Source: Vanilla planifolia (taxonomy: Eukaryota; Streptophyta; Magnoliopsida; Asparagales; Orchidaceae). Taken from it: a DNA stretch of 64,000 bases. The notes beneath the pieces are model-generated. The model was not told where the DNA came from and searched no databases. It worked only from the letters and a program-made list of their open reading frames with translations. The DNA lies in contig JAIUJO010000091.1 of assembly GCA_023846275.1 (NCBI GenBank), positions 1,548,803 to 1,612,802 on the forward strand, read 5' to 3'. Below, in pieces: positions 17,827 to 35,213 of this stretch; position 1 is the stretch's first letter, and each line of letters opens with the position of its first letter. Both the position numbers and the translations under genes were made by a program.

Positions 17827-20800
17827 TGCACATACAACATAGGCAAACATACATGCACCCACACTCCCATAAAAGGACACATGCATAAAAACTCACTCAC
17901 ACATACAGACATATAGGCATGCACACATAGAAGCAAAACACATACATGCACACACACATATGCATACTCGTATGCACATACACAAACACACTCATGAATA
18001 ACGACACGTGCATGCACTTGCATACACACACACACATGCACTAGCACATAAAACTTGCACAAATAAAAGTGTACATATATAACCAAACACACTCGCATAG
18101 ACACATGCACACACACATATGTAGATGTACATGCAAACATATACATGAATGTACATGCAAAGACTTGCATAATCACACACAGCCCCTATGCACACTTGTA
18201 AGAATTCATATACACATGTGCCCATGCACACATAGATGTGCCCATGTTTACATACACACACACATGTATAGACACAAACACCAACACAACCACACAAAGG
18301 AACACACACACCCACATACATAAGAACACACACACATGCCCATAAACCCATATACATGCATACACATGCACTTCCACACACATGCACACATACACATGCA
18401 CATAAACCCACACATAGCTACACACATGCATGCATATAGCAACACATAAACATGCACATACACACTCACATGCACACTCAAAAATACATAAATAAGCAAC
18501 ACATGCATAAGAGTAGACAAGTAAACAAATGCATAAGAACACACAAACACATGTGAGCACATGTAAGCACAAACACACTCACACACACCCACACATATGC
18601 ACATGCAAAAACACAAATGCTTAGCACACATATTCTCACACATATGTCCATATAGATTCACATGCATGCACACACACACCCACTCAGAGGCACACACATG
18701 CATGCACACATATACACACACTTGCACACACATGCACACAAACATAAACACACAAAACACAAGAAGGCACATAAACACTTATGCACCCACACAGACATAA
18801 CCATACATGCACACACACATTTACAGACTTGCACCAACACAAACACACACATGCATGCATGCACACACACACAATTGCATACATAAGCACACACATATGG
18901 ATGTAGACATATAGACTCATGCGCACTGATGCACACTTGCAAGAAGACATGCACACACATTGATACATGCTTACACACATACCCACTTACACACATGCAT
19001 GCACCCACACACACAATGTTCACATATGTACACATACAAACACAAATGTGCATGCACACACATGCAAATACACTCTAATACATAAACACACACTCACATG
19101 CACACGCATATGCACACCCACATGTACACACATACACACTCACACATAGACATACACAGATGCACAAATGCATGTGGGTATGCAAACACACATGTTCATG
19201 CCCTTACACACTGATGCACAAACACCCACACACACAAGTACACACACATAAACACAAATGCACACACATACACATGCATACACGCATCCTTACATGCACA
19301 CACACACAAGAATGAGCACACATGAACACAGATGCACACAAATGTGCACATATAGACACAGACCCTCACACACTCACACCCATGCACACACACACACACA
19401 AATGGCAACACACATAAACCAACACACACAAACATGCACATGGAAATACACACTTGCACACACATGCACACATCCACACTCACATGTAGATACACACACA
19501 CATGCCAAAATGCCCACACACACAAGTGCACACACATGCACACAAGCACATGAATGCTTATATGAAAATACACAAGCACACAAGCACATGAACACACACA
19601 CACACACATGTACATGCACTTGTAAACACGCATGCATAGGTCCTTACACACAAGTAGACTAACTCAGATAAGTAGGCACATAGACCTGTAGATGCACACA
19701 CTCATGTACACAAACGCATGACCACAATAGCAAATTCACACAACAACACTCACTCACATAAACACTTGCACATAAAAACACACACACACCCATATGCACA
19801 CAAACATACATGCATAGCCACACATGCATGCACACACACACACGTGACCATTCACATGCATTCACATTATAATACATGTATAGACACATGCAAACATAAG
19901 AATGCAAGCATGCAAATGCATACACACATACACATGCACACACACACACACACACTTGTACACATACATGCATTCACTTGCACAGACATGCATGCACGCA
20001 CACACACACAAAGGCATGCATACACACTATAGGCATGGAGCACAAACATGCATGTATAGTCATACTCACACACACATGAGCTACCATGTGCATACATGCA
20101 CATGCACACATGCAGGAATACCCATGCACAAAAATGTGATCACACCACACACACACACCAACAAACACACATGAACACAAACACATACACACACACACAC
20201 ATGTGCCCATATACACACTGACACTAATGCAAACATCTAAAAGCATGCACTTGCTCAAACACATGCATATGCATAGTCACACACACGTGCATGTGCACCC
20301 ACTTGCTTACTAACATGCACACTCACATGCACATACAAGTGCACATACATGCACATATACTTAATCGCATAGACAGTTGCACACACATGTACAATTAAAG
20401 CCACATGCACACATGCTAGCACACATGGAAAAAAGCATAATGACACACACAAACAAAACACACACACATGCACACAAGTGTTTGAACAAACTAAGCACAT
20501 ACATTAAGATGCCCCACACACAAAACATACATATGCATATACAAATGTGCATGCACATACACACACACAAATGCATAGACACATTCACACAAAAAACATA
20601 TGCATAGACATAAGCACCCTCACAAAAACACATGTGGGCACATAAATATGTCCACAAGTGCACACACACATACACACACAAGTACACACATGCATATAGA
20701 CAAATGCACAAACTCATATGCATATGCACACACACGCATTCGTGTAGACACTCGTATAAATACACCCATATTCTTTCACACATGCTCGTGCACAAATATG

Positions 20801-23800
20801 CACACACATGTACACACACACGGTTGTACGCACATACACTATCATACATATACAGACACATTCACAAACAAACACATATGCACATGCACAAACAAACACA
20901 AACATGAATATGTACACACACACACATGCACATGAACACAAAAAAATGCATGCACACATAAGCGCACTCACATCTACACACACATGAGGGCATACACTTG
21001 TCGATGCTTATATATACACACACATGTGGATGCATGCTTACACACACACTCATGCATGCAAGCACACACACCTACACACAACAACAAATGCATGAGTAGA
21101 CATGCACACACAAGCACACATGATTACACACACACACATATGTACACACATGAACATGAAACACACTGACATGTGTCCTTGTGTATAGACACATCCACAT
21201 AGGTGCACACAAACACATATGCACATGCACAAACACACCCATATACACATCCACAAATATTAACAGACATACACACACACACTCCTACACATACACGTGT
21301 GGCTGTGTAAATGCATGCACACACATACATGCACGTATGTAGATATACACACATGCACACATGTATACACACATACCCACACAAACATATCCATGCATGC
21401 ATGTACACATGTAAACTTAGAAACATGCTCATGTACACACACAGGAACAAGTGGATATAGATGCAGAGTCACACAAACATATAGACATGTGCATACATCC
21501 ACACACACACATTCAAACAAATGAAGACACATGCACACACATACAGATGCACACAAGCACACACACGCATGTACACTTAAATGAACATACAGACTTGTGC
21601 ACATGCACACGTGCACATGCATGCAAAAACACAAATAAACACATACAAGTACCCACAAGTTCTCCTACACACATGTGCATGTGTGCACATATAAATATAT
21701 GCATCGACACACTCATAAGCATGCATGCATGCACACACACACACATAGACCAACACACACATCCCCACACATATGCATGCAAACATGCATAAGCATAGAA
21801 ATAAACCCCCAAACACAAGTCCACATATACATGCACATACAACATGCACAAAGGTACACACAGTCACGTACACAAATGCATGTCCATAGCCACACATACA
21901 CATATGCATACATATACACATGCATCGTCACTCACACACACAAGCACACACGCACACATACAAGCACACCCAAACAAATTCATACACAAACATTGGCACA
22001 TGTACTCACTTAGACACATACCCACACCTACACACAAACATAGGTGCATGATTAGCACACAAATGTTCACACACATGCCCACACCCATGTATACACACAA
22101 ACTAATAAACACATGTGTGCACGCTTACATGTGCAGACACAAATGTAAACACTCATGCACACACGAACATGTCTGCATATACACACACACATACACATTC
22201 ACATTCGCGTGCCTACAAACTTACCAATGCATATGCACATGCACAAACAAACTCACTCGCACAAGTACACAAACATGTAGCTACACATGCACAAAAGAGC
22301 ACAAGTGCACACATATACATGCATGCACATACACACACACACTCAAATGCACATAAACTCGTGTCCATATACACACACACACACAAACACATACACATAC
22401 ACACAGATGCACAAGCACACAAACATGCACAAACACACATATATGCATACTCACTTACATGCACACACATACGCAAATACATATGCAAAGACAAGTGCAT
22501 GCACATACACACACGTGACTACACTAGCATCCATACAGACACCCGCACACAGCCACAGACACATGCAAATGCACACACACTCCTGGAGGTGCACACACAT
22601 GCATACACATGCAACACACAAGTATACACACATGCAATCACATACACAAACACACACATGAGCACATGTATAAACACACACATGTATAATTACACACAAG
22701 TAGACACTCATAAGCACACACACATTAACACACATGCACAAACAAGCATGCTTATTTGCACTCAGACATGCACAAACACCCATACACACCTACACACATG
22801 AACTCACACACACACATGCCCAAAACACACAAGTGCATACATGCATACTTACAAAAATGCACATGCACACACACACATCGACACACACACATACACTATC
22901 ACACATTCTCAAGCAAACATAGAGAACTCACATACACATACACATACAAACACACACACGTATTCACTTTTGTGTATGTGTAGTCACACAAACACACACA
23001 TACACATACACACACAAGCACATGAAGATGCATAGTGTGCCCACAAAAATCCACACACTGCATGCAAACATACACGCACCACACAAACACACACCTACAC
23101 ACATGAAAACGCACACACATATGTGCTAATGTAAACACATATTTACGCACATCTATGCATAACAAAAACACATATCCAAACTCCCACACACACACACACA
23201 TTGACATACTCATAAGGACATAGATGTACACATAGACACATGCACACACATATACATGCACTCACCTTTGCAAACACAAGCAGACACACACACCCACACA
23301 TGTGAAGACACGCATGACCAATTCCACAGACACATGCATGCACAAATCTACATATATGTAACCACACACACAAAAACACAAGCACCCCTTAGATATACAC
23401 TTGCACACACAGACGCACACATGTAGACGTAGACAAGAACATGCATGCACACATAGAAGCCCACACATGCACACATACACACATAGAAGCACATATGTAT
23501 AGACACAAACACATGCATGCATACCATTGTGCCCACACTTTGACAAGCACACACATAGGTGCTCACACAAACATACACACTTGCACATCAAGACATGCTC
23601 ATAAGGACACACAACACACACATGTGCACAAACAGGTGTGTGTAATCAAAGATACACATACACAAAAACAAGCACACACATGCACACACCCACACAAGCA
23701 CATGCACACGCACTTATGAACACATGCACAATACACACATACACATGGAGGCAAGTACATGCACCCCCATATGCACACACACAAAACAACCAACATGCAT

Positions 23801-26800
23801 ACATGTAAACATGCACACATGCTTATGCACACAAATTGATACTCATACACACACTTGTGTACATCCCACTTGCACAAGCATGCATGTACACCTAAACTCA
23901 CAAACACATGCACACACTTAGAAGCAAGTGTATGCACACACACACATATGAAAAAAATAAGCACACTCATACACAAATGCACACACATGCACACATAGAT
24001 CACAAACACACATGTACATGTATACATACATGCACACATACACAAACGTGTAAATGCACAAACATGCATACAAATGCATGCACATGTGCATACATGCATG
24101 TTCAAACACATACAATAGCACACACCCACAACCACATGCAAATCCACATACAAAAACACATGTAAATAGCACGCATCCACACACACCTACTCACAAAGGC
24201 ATACACACACAAATTCAACAAACACACACGTACACATGTATATATGCATACAAGCACTTACATACATGCATATACACAAGAAAGTACACACCCACAACTA
24301 AACACTCACACACATACACATGCATACTTACACACACACGCACACATAGACACTTGCATGCACATGCATCCATCCGCACATGCTCACATGCATACACCCA
24401 CACAAGCACACATGCACATTCTTAGAAACACATTCATACATGCATGCATACACACCCACACACACATGCAATCACACACAAACACATGCATAGACACATG
24501 CATATGAACATGTACAAACTCACACACAGATGCACACACACGTGCACATATGTAAACACACATGCACACACATGTGAATGCAAACTTGCACATACACACA
24601 CAAGCACTCACAATCACATATGCACACACAAGAAAACACACAAGCATACACACAAATGCACACACATGCACACAAACAAGCACACACACACACACAAACT
24701 ACATACACATACACATGCAAGCATACATATACACGTGTGTGCACATGTAGAAACAAACCCACAAGCACATGCAACATGTATGCATATACACACCCACGTA
24801 CATGCACACATAGATGCACGTACGTGCATACACACAAACCCACATACACAAGCATGCACATGTAGTTGCACGTATGTGCATATATACAATCCCTTATACT
24901 CAAACATGCCCCCACACACACATGCATAGACATACACACACATACACATGCATGCATATACAAAAACACATGTACACACATGTGTGAAGATAATTACACA
25001 TATACATGTGCATGCACATACACCAACCACCCACACACACACATACACAAGAACATGCATGCACATTCACATACAAAAATAGTACACATGCAAACACACA
25101 TGTGCACTCACACACACATGCAGGAACATAGGGATGCACTCCTACACACACACACACACATGCATAATCATGCACACACATGTGTGCTTGCATACACAAA
25201 CAGAAATGCACCCACTCAAATAAACACACATACACACACACACACAAGCATACATATGCACAAACACTCACACAAACACACGCACACACATCTGCACACA
25301 AATGTATGCACGCCAGCACACATACATGCACCCACACACACCTATGCACACACACTCATGCATAAACTCACACAAACACATGCATGTAAACATGAACACG
25401 TGGAAATACAATTACACACAAATGCACAAACATGTGTATCCAAACGGATAGACATTTACATACACACTTGTAAACACATGAATACACATGCACCAACAAA
25501 CACAGACACAGATGCACACATAGAAGTAATAACACACACATACAATCATGCACACATGCATTCACATACACACACACATGCATAGACAAACATACTTACT
25601 TTCAAAAACACATGTTCACACATACACACATATGCACACACACATGCATAGACACCAACACACATGCACAACCTTGCACACACGCGCACCTACACACAGC
25701 CACATAAGCATGCACATAAGCATACTCAAACTGACACTCACAAACATACTTATACACTAATGCAAACACACACATGTACATACACACACAAACATGCACA
25801 TGTGCACACACACACACAGACAAAAGCATATGCACATGTTAATGCACATACATGCACCCATGCATGAACACACACACCCTTAACTATAGATTCATACACT
25901 AGCATACATATGCGCAAGTACACTCACATGCACAAACACGAGCACATATGTATGCACACATGCACACATACTCAAAAACAAATACACATGTACACACACA
26001 AACAATCTTACATGCATGCATGCATACCCACACACATGCGTATGCACACACACGCACGCACACACAAACACATATGCACACACACACACATGCAAAGAAA
26101 AATACACATGCAAACACATGTGCAAACACACATTTATGCAAATACATGCACACAAACATGCATGCATACACACACATGCATGTATGTAAAGGCACGCACA
26201 TGCACACACACGCACGCACGCATGTACATTCATATGTACAAATGCACACACACATATGAACACACATGCATGTGCATGCACATGAACACGGACATGTAGG
26301 TACATGCTTAATTGCACAAACATGTCCACACAAACACATAAATATAAACTCAAGTGCACACACACACACACACGCTTATGCACTTATGGTCAAACATGAA
26401 TACAACAGACCCACATGCATGCACACATGTAAACGCACATATGCACACATGCACACACTCACATGCATGCATGCACACACACATAAAAGCACTCGCATAA
26501 GCTCACATGCACAAAGGTGCACAAAAGCACACACACACACACACATACATAAGAATGTACGCATGAACACACTCCAGTATGCTCATGCACATTCATCTAA
26601 AGAAACACACACTCACATGTGCACACACATTTGCATAAATACATGCACATCAATGCAAGCACACACAAAAGCATATGTCCACATAGAGGCATACCCATGC
26701 ACACACATGCACACACACACAAGGGCAAATGTATGCACACACATGTACACGCATACACGTACTCCCACATGTACACTCACAAAGATGCATACACACATGC

Positions 26801-29194
26801 ATACAAGAGTACATGCATACATAGATGAAACCACAAACATATGGGCACACGCATACAAATGCACACATGCACAAATGCACAAAGTCATAAATGCATGCAC
26901 CTATACATAGAGACAAACACGCATACACAAATGGACACATGCACAAGCACACAAATTTGCACACATAAACATGATTGAAGTGCATGCATAAATGTGCACA
27001 AGCACATACACATGCACGTGCACATGCATAAATGTACATACAAATGTTCATAGGCACATAGACACACATATGCACAGACATAATCAAACACGCACAAGAA
27101 CTCAGACATGCACACGCACCAAAACACACATACATTTACATAGGCATGGACAACACATGTGCACATGTATGTACAAACACACTCCACACACCCACACATG
27201 GGAGTATGCACAAATGGACACACTCAAGCACACACACATAGGAACACACACTTAACTATGCACACACACACACGTATGCACTTATGCATCCGAACACAAA
27301 CACACACACTATCACATGTACATACAAAAACATGTACACAAGCACACATATGCATATGCACACACACACACATAAGAACACACACATGCACACAAACAAA
27401 ATCATTCACACATGTACACAAACAAATAAACAAATACACATGCACACACACCCAAATGCATGCATGTTCACATGTACATGCAAAGACATGCAATCATTGA
27501 TGACCATACAAGTACAAATGCACACACACACATATACTTGCACTCATGCATAAAAGCACAAACACACTAACTCATGTGCTTGCACACATACATATGCACA
27601 CAAACAATGTCATACATACACAAACAATCAAATACACACATAAAGACACACACACATATACATGCATTTGTGCACTCACACACACACATACACACACTCG
27701 TACACATAGGAACACACACACACACTCATACACAAGCTCCCACATACACACACATATCTAAAGACTTAGGCACTAATATACACTCATAAACATCCACACA
27801 ATAATGCACACACACATGCACATTCACAAGTGCACAGACACACACACACACTCGCACATGTATGCATACATGCACACATGCTTGAACACAAATGCACATA
27901 CACACAACTGCACATGTGTACAAAGACATGCACACATAGACACATGCACAAACACTCACGTGGTTTCACACACATGCACATATAGACACACATAGAAATA
28001 CACATACACAAATGCACACACAGGTACATACACAAAGTCATGCACACACACAATCGAATACACACAAACAAATGCATTACAAAAACATACCTACATACAC
28101 AAACTCATACATGTACACACACCTACATGCATGAATGCACACACATACATGCATACATGTGAAGACACAAGCACATAGGCACACATAGACACCAACATAT
28201 AAACACACACATACGCCACACACACGCACACCACACACACATGTATGCACACAAAATCACAAATGCACATGCAAGCACATATACATGCATACTCACATAG
28301 ACACACAAACAACCACACACATGCAAAAAGACATGCACACATGAACACATGTGTAAATACACATATATCTATGTGCACACACACACACATGCATACACAT
28401 ATATGCACATGCACACACACACACACACACAAATAGAAATTCACACATGTGCATGCTCACAAACACACACACATGCACATGTTCCCAAACACATGTATGC
28501 ATACACATGAACAAGCAAACACACACATGCATACACACACACACATGTGGACACACACATGCACTCATACATGCACACTCATATGCACAAACACATAGCC
28601 ATGCATGCATATGCACACGTATGCATAAACACATGAACAAGCACATGCATGCAAAAATGGACACACACACATGCACACGCACAAAGTCGCACACACACAA
28701 ACATGCACATACATATACACATAAGCACACACGCACTTGTATACATGCACAAGCACACGTAGACATAAACACACACATAAATATGAACATTCACATATGC
28801 AAAAACATACATCTAAAGACACACATGCACATGCATAGAAAAGAGCACAGATGTGCACACACACCCACACATACACGTACACACATATACATGCACACAC
28901 ACACACAAGCACATAGAAGTACACACACACATACGCACATGCATGCATGCTCATGCTCATACATAAACGCAACCACACACGTGTGCGTAGCCCTACACAC
29001 ATATACTTAAGCATACACACATTCACACAAGTGTTTATAAACACAAACACACACACACATGCACATGTATCCAAACACATTCATGCACACATGTGTGTTG
29101 CATACACACACATACAAACAAGCATGCACAATAAGCATGTAGGCATATGCACACACATATGTGCATACATGTGCATTTATACATGCACACAAAC

Positions 29195-29290
29195 ATGTAT
29201 ACCAACACCCACACATGCACACCCACATGTATACACAAACCCACACATGCACATCAACATGTACACAAACACATACATGTATGCACAAAG
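29195..29290 (+). repeat. Three-copy 32-bp minisatellite
   Basis: Copies begin with ATGTATACC at 29195, ATGTATACA at 29227 and ATGTACACA at 29259. The first two each carry a CCCACACATGCACA segment, and the third is more diverged. It is a local higher-order unit in the array. Confidence 0.8.
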
Positions 29291-32200
29291 ACAAAATCGT
29301 TTGCATGCACATGCATAAATAGATACACACATAAAAACATACAGGATAACCCATGCATGTACAAACAACCACATAAATATATGAACAAACACATACATAC
29401 TCACATTTGCACACACATGCACAGACACATAAGCACACACACACATACACACTTAACAAATGTAAATATGCATGCACAAATGCACACACATACACAAACA
29501 CATGCCCATATACCAACAAACACTCATGGCCACGCACACACACACACTCTTGAACACACCCACATTCTCCGATACATTTACACCAACATGCACACCCACA
29601 CACATACACATATACATAAAGGAAAAATTATATAGACACACATGCAGATAGGCACACACATGCACACAAAAATATATGCATATGCACACATGCACATATA
29701 TAGAAACACATACACATGGACACATACACTCTTGTACAAGAACAAACATATGCGTGTGAACACATGTACATGCATACACACACACACGCACACACACATA
29801 TACACACATGAACACACACATGTAAATACACATGTACACATACACTCGTGCACACACACACTTACATACACAAGTGAACATGCACATGCCCATGTGCACA
29901 CATGCACATACATGCATATAGTCACCCATGACCACTCTTGCACACACAAATATGCACACATATACACATGCGCACACACACATATAAGCACATGACCAGA
30001 CATACTAGCATGCATACACATGAATTAATACACAGGCATATGCTTCTCATGCACACTCACATATGTACACAAGCACACATGTACACACACACAAACTCAT
30101 GCACATGCACATGCATTCATGAACATACACATGCACACAATCATACACACACATGCACATGCACACACACATACACATTTGCAAATGTTAGCACACACAT
30201 GCACATGCACATGTTCACACAAACCTACACATGCAAAAACACATGTGCAAAAAGCATAAAAAACCAAACAAATGCACATATGCACACACACGCAACATGC
30301 ACACACATATTCATACACATATACATACATGCACACACACACACATGTGCACAAACACATGCACACACTCGCACATGCATACACACATGCATAAGAATTC
30401 AGACATGCATGCACACACCCATGCAATCACATATGCACATGTATGTACACACACACATACACATTTACATGTGCACACATGGATTAACACACGCACACAT
30501 GGGCACATGCACCCACATACATGCATGTGTGTGCATACAGACACACATGCACACACACACACCTAGGCACACGAACAAACACACACCCACATAGTCAACA
30601 CACACATGCATGTGTGCACACATGCACACATTCACACACACACGCATGCATGCACATACACATCAACACACACAACCGTATGCATGTGCACATAGATGCA
30701 CTCATGCACAGACATACACAAACTCACACACACATACATACAAACAAACACATTTACACACATGTAGATAAAAATGCACACAATGTACAGAGATGCATGT
30801 GTATAGCCATCCATATGCACATCCACACACATAAATATAGGCACATGCATGCATGAATGCACACACCAACAAACATACAACGGAACACACATGCACACAT
30901 GTACTCACTTGCAAATAATATTGCAAGCACATATGTACACCTACAAACACACACAAGCATTCACACACATGTGCATGCACGTGCACACTATCACGAGCAC
31001 TCACATAAACACACACACACATGCATGACACATGCATAGCATGCAGACATCCACACAAAAGCCCACTCATACACACATATATGCACACACACACAGACAT
31101 ACAAGAATAGACACTTGCACACTCACATGCACACACACACACACATGCACACATTCACATATGTATAAGACAAATCACAAACACATACACTAATATGCTC
31201 GAATGAACTTTCTCAAGCAAACATGTATGCACCTACACACATATGTACAAATACACACACCTACACACATACACCCCCAATGCACACCTTTCCACACACA
31301 CACACCCACACTGACATACCCACACACACACACACATGCATGGACACACACGCCCACATGCATGCACACAGATTTGCACATGAACACACATAGACACATA
31401 CACAAAATAATAAAAACATGTAGATAAACACCAACACGTAGATAAATACACATGCAAACACACTCATGTGATTGCTCACAAAAATACATGCAAACATGCA
31501 TAAGCAAACATGCAAACACAGACAAAGCTACACACACATGAGGAAACATACATAAGCACATGCACACACGTGCACACACCCAAAAGCACATACCCACATA
31601 GGAACATGTGCACATACACACACATGCACACACCTAAACACACATGCATGTAGGCATGCACACACTTACATACTTGCACATGCAAACATGCACATCTAGA
31701 CATGCTTACATATACACACACCCATCCATACAAACTCACACACATGTACACACCCCTAAACACATGCATGCAAGTACACACACAAAAGTGCACCCAAGCA
31801 TGCATGCGTACATGTACACACATGCATTTGTGCAAACAAGCATACACACTCACTCAAGTAAGCTCATCTATTTATAGAAGCACACACGCACACATACCTA
31901 CACATATGCACATACATGTGAACACACACATGCACATTGACACACACACACAAACACAATCATACACATGCACACATGCACAAACACATATATTTAAACA
32001 AGAATGCACACATGCATGCACTATTACATGCAGCCATATGCATAGGCACTCACACACATATGTGCACATACATAAACACATTTGCACATAACTTACACAT
32101 GCACACACAAACATACTCACACACATGCATGCATACACGCATTTATGCACACACATGCATACACACATGCATAAACACACACACAAGGACACAAAATAAT

Positions 32201-33346
32201 GCACTGACATACATACATATGCATATGCACTCACATGTGCACACATAGATGTGCATCCTCACACACGCACATACGCACATAGACGCACACCTACACCTAC
32301 ATCCACACACACTCATGCTCATGTGCACACATGTACACATAGACGTGCACATGTAGATACACATACACATGCAAACACATATGCACAAATGTGCACCGAC
32401 GCACACATATGCACATGCTCACGAACACACGCACATATGCTATCACATACACACATATTTGCACACATGTATACACATGTCCAAGCACACATACAAATAC
32501 ACACACATATGGACACACACATATGCATACGCATATGCTTGGGCACACATACATAGAAAGACACGAACACTCATAGACACACACATGCACACATGCATAA
32601 ACACACATGCATGTATGCACATAAATGCACACATGCACATGCATACATACACATACACACATATGCAATGAAGCACACACGTGCATAAGAAAATACACAC
32701 ACACACACACACACACTCATGCACACATGTATAAGCACATGTAAACATGCATATACACATTCAACCGAATGCACAAAAAATGCTCAAACACATACTTCAA
32801 ATATGCATACACACATGCACATAATAATGCACACACAAATGGATGCACATGCTCATACATATACATAAATGTGAATGCACATACACATTTGCATAGACAT
32901 TCATAGATACATGAAAGTAGACACACACATAAGAATGCACACATGCCCATAGGCACACACACACAACAAACATAAATGTACATTCACATGAGCATACACA
33001 TGTACCCATGCACATAAGGCACAAATAAGAACATACACATAAACATACAAGAACACACATATGCACTTGCATGAACACCCATGCACATACACACATATGC
33101 ACATGTACACACACACACAAACGAACTCACATGAGTATGCACAGGCACACATTCACACATACACAAACACCTGCATGTCCATATGGATGCACAATCACAA
33201 GTGAACACACACACACACACCAAACTCATGCTTGTCACTTGCACACACATACACAAGAAAACAAAAGCACACACATGCTCAAACACACACGTGGTCATGC
33301 TTGCTTGCGTGTACACATGAACATATGCATATACAAACACACACAA

Positions 33347-33347
<1 letters not shown>

Positions 33348-33388
<41 letters not shown>
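33348..33388 (+). repeat. Compound microsatellite (CA)n then (TA)n
   Basis: About 20 bases of CA repeat are followed by about 20 bases of TA repeat. This is the third such tract in the first array, with the same order on the same strand. Confidence 0.93.
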
Positions 33389-33389
<1 letters not shown>

Positions 33390-35213
33390 CATATAAATAC
33401 ACACTTACACACACACATGTATGCACAAACACATGCATACACACACACACATAGATGCATACACAAAAAGTCATACACACACATACACGCATACACAAAT
33501 GTAGACCCACTTGCAAAGACACAAATAAGCACATGCAAATTTACCTACAAACAAACATACATACATTCACACACATAGATATGTACACACACATGCATAT
33601 ACACTTGCACCAAACATGGACACAGACATACACACATGTGCAATCATAGGCACACATCCATACACACATGCACAAACACACATGTACAAATGAACACACA
33701 CATGCACGCACTCACCATAATGCACATAGACAAACACATGCATGCACTCACATACATACATGCATATACATACACATTGGCACACACAAACACACATGCA
33801 CATAAGAATATGCACATACACACACATGTGTACATGTGCACACACACACACAACAACACACATGCACACTTACATATTTCTACACATGGATGTATGCATA
33901 AACACACATTCACCTGTGCTTGCACATACACACAATCACAAGCATACACACACGTATGCACAAGCACATGCACATACACCTGCACCCACACATAGAAGCA
34001 CCCATGCATATGCAAACTTACATGTAACCAAACTCACACATAGACATGCATGCACACACACACACATACATACACACACTACATGCACACATACACATGC
34101 ACAACAACACACACACATATGCACACATGTGCACAAACTAGTTCACACAAATGTGCACAAGCACATATACATCCACGCACATGCACTCAGACATGCACAC
34201 ACATACCCAAACATATGTATACACTTGCATGCACCCACAGACATAGGCACACATGCATAGACATTGGCACACACATGCACACACATATGCACAAACACAC
34301 ATGCACACATGCACACACACACACACACACTCACACACATTCAAACACACAAAAACTTACACACATGCATAGGCACAAACACACATAAACAAGTACAGAT
34401 ACATAAGCACACACACACCCACACATGTATGCACTCAAATTGACACATACACATATACATGCATGCATGCACACACACACACACATGTAATACTTTATAC
34501 ACACACATACAAACACACACATACACACTCACATACATGACAAGAACATGCAAATGCATCCATAATTCAAATAAGTGCACATACACCCACACATGCACAT
34601 AGGCATACATGCATACACACACACACACACAGACTCACACATGTATGCAAACACACGGACAAAACCACACAAGTGTGCATAAACATGCACACATACATGA
34701 ATACACATGTACATAAACACACACATAGACACAAATGCCCGAATACACACACTGACACATGCACTTATGCATACACATTCATGCACACAAATACACATGT
34801 TTTGATACAAACACATGCACACACACACACTTACACATGCACACTAACACACACGCATACATGTGCACACACACACAAACTAGAGTATGTATATGCATTC
34901 TCAAACAAGCAGACGTGCACACACACACACACATATGTGCACACACATGCACATTTGCACACATGTATGCAAACACACACATATGTGCCAACACTCACAT
35001 TCATACACATATATGCAAATGCACACATGTGCATACATAGCCCAGATCGATCTCCATGCCACCAACACACACTCACAAACGCACATAATTGTACATGCAT
35101 GCTCACAAACATGTAAACATACACTCACGCACACACATTAGCATACACATGAACAGACACATGTATAATCACACACATGCATAAGCACACATACATACAC
35201 ACTAGATTAAATC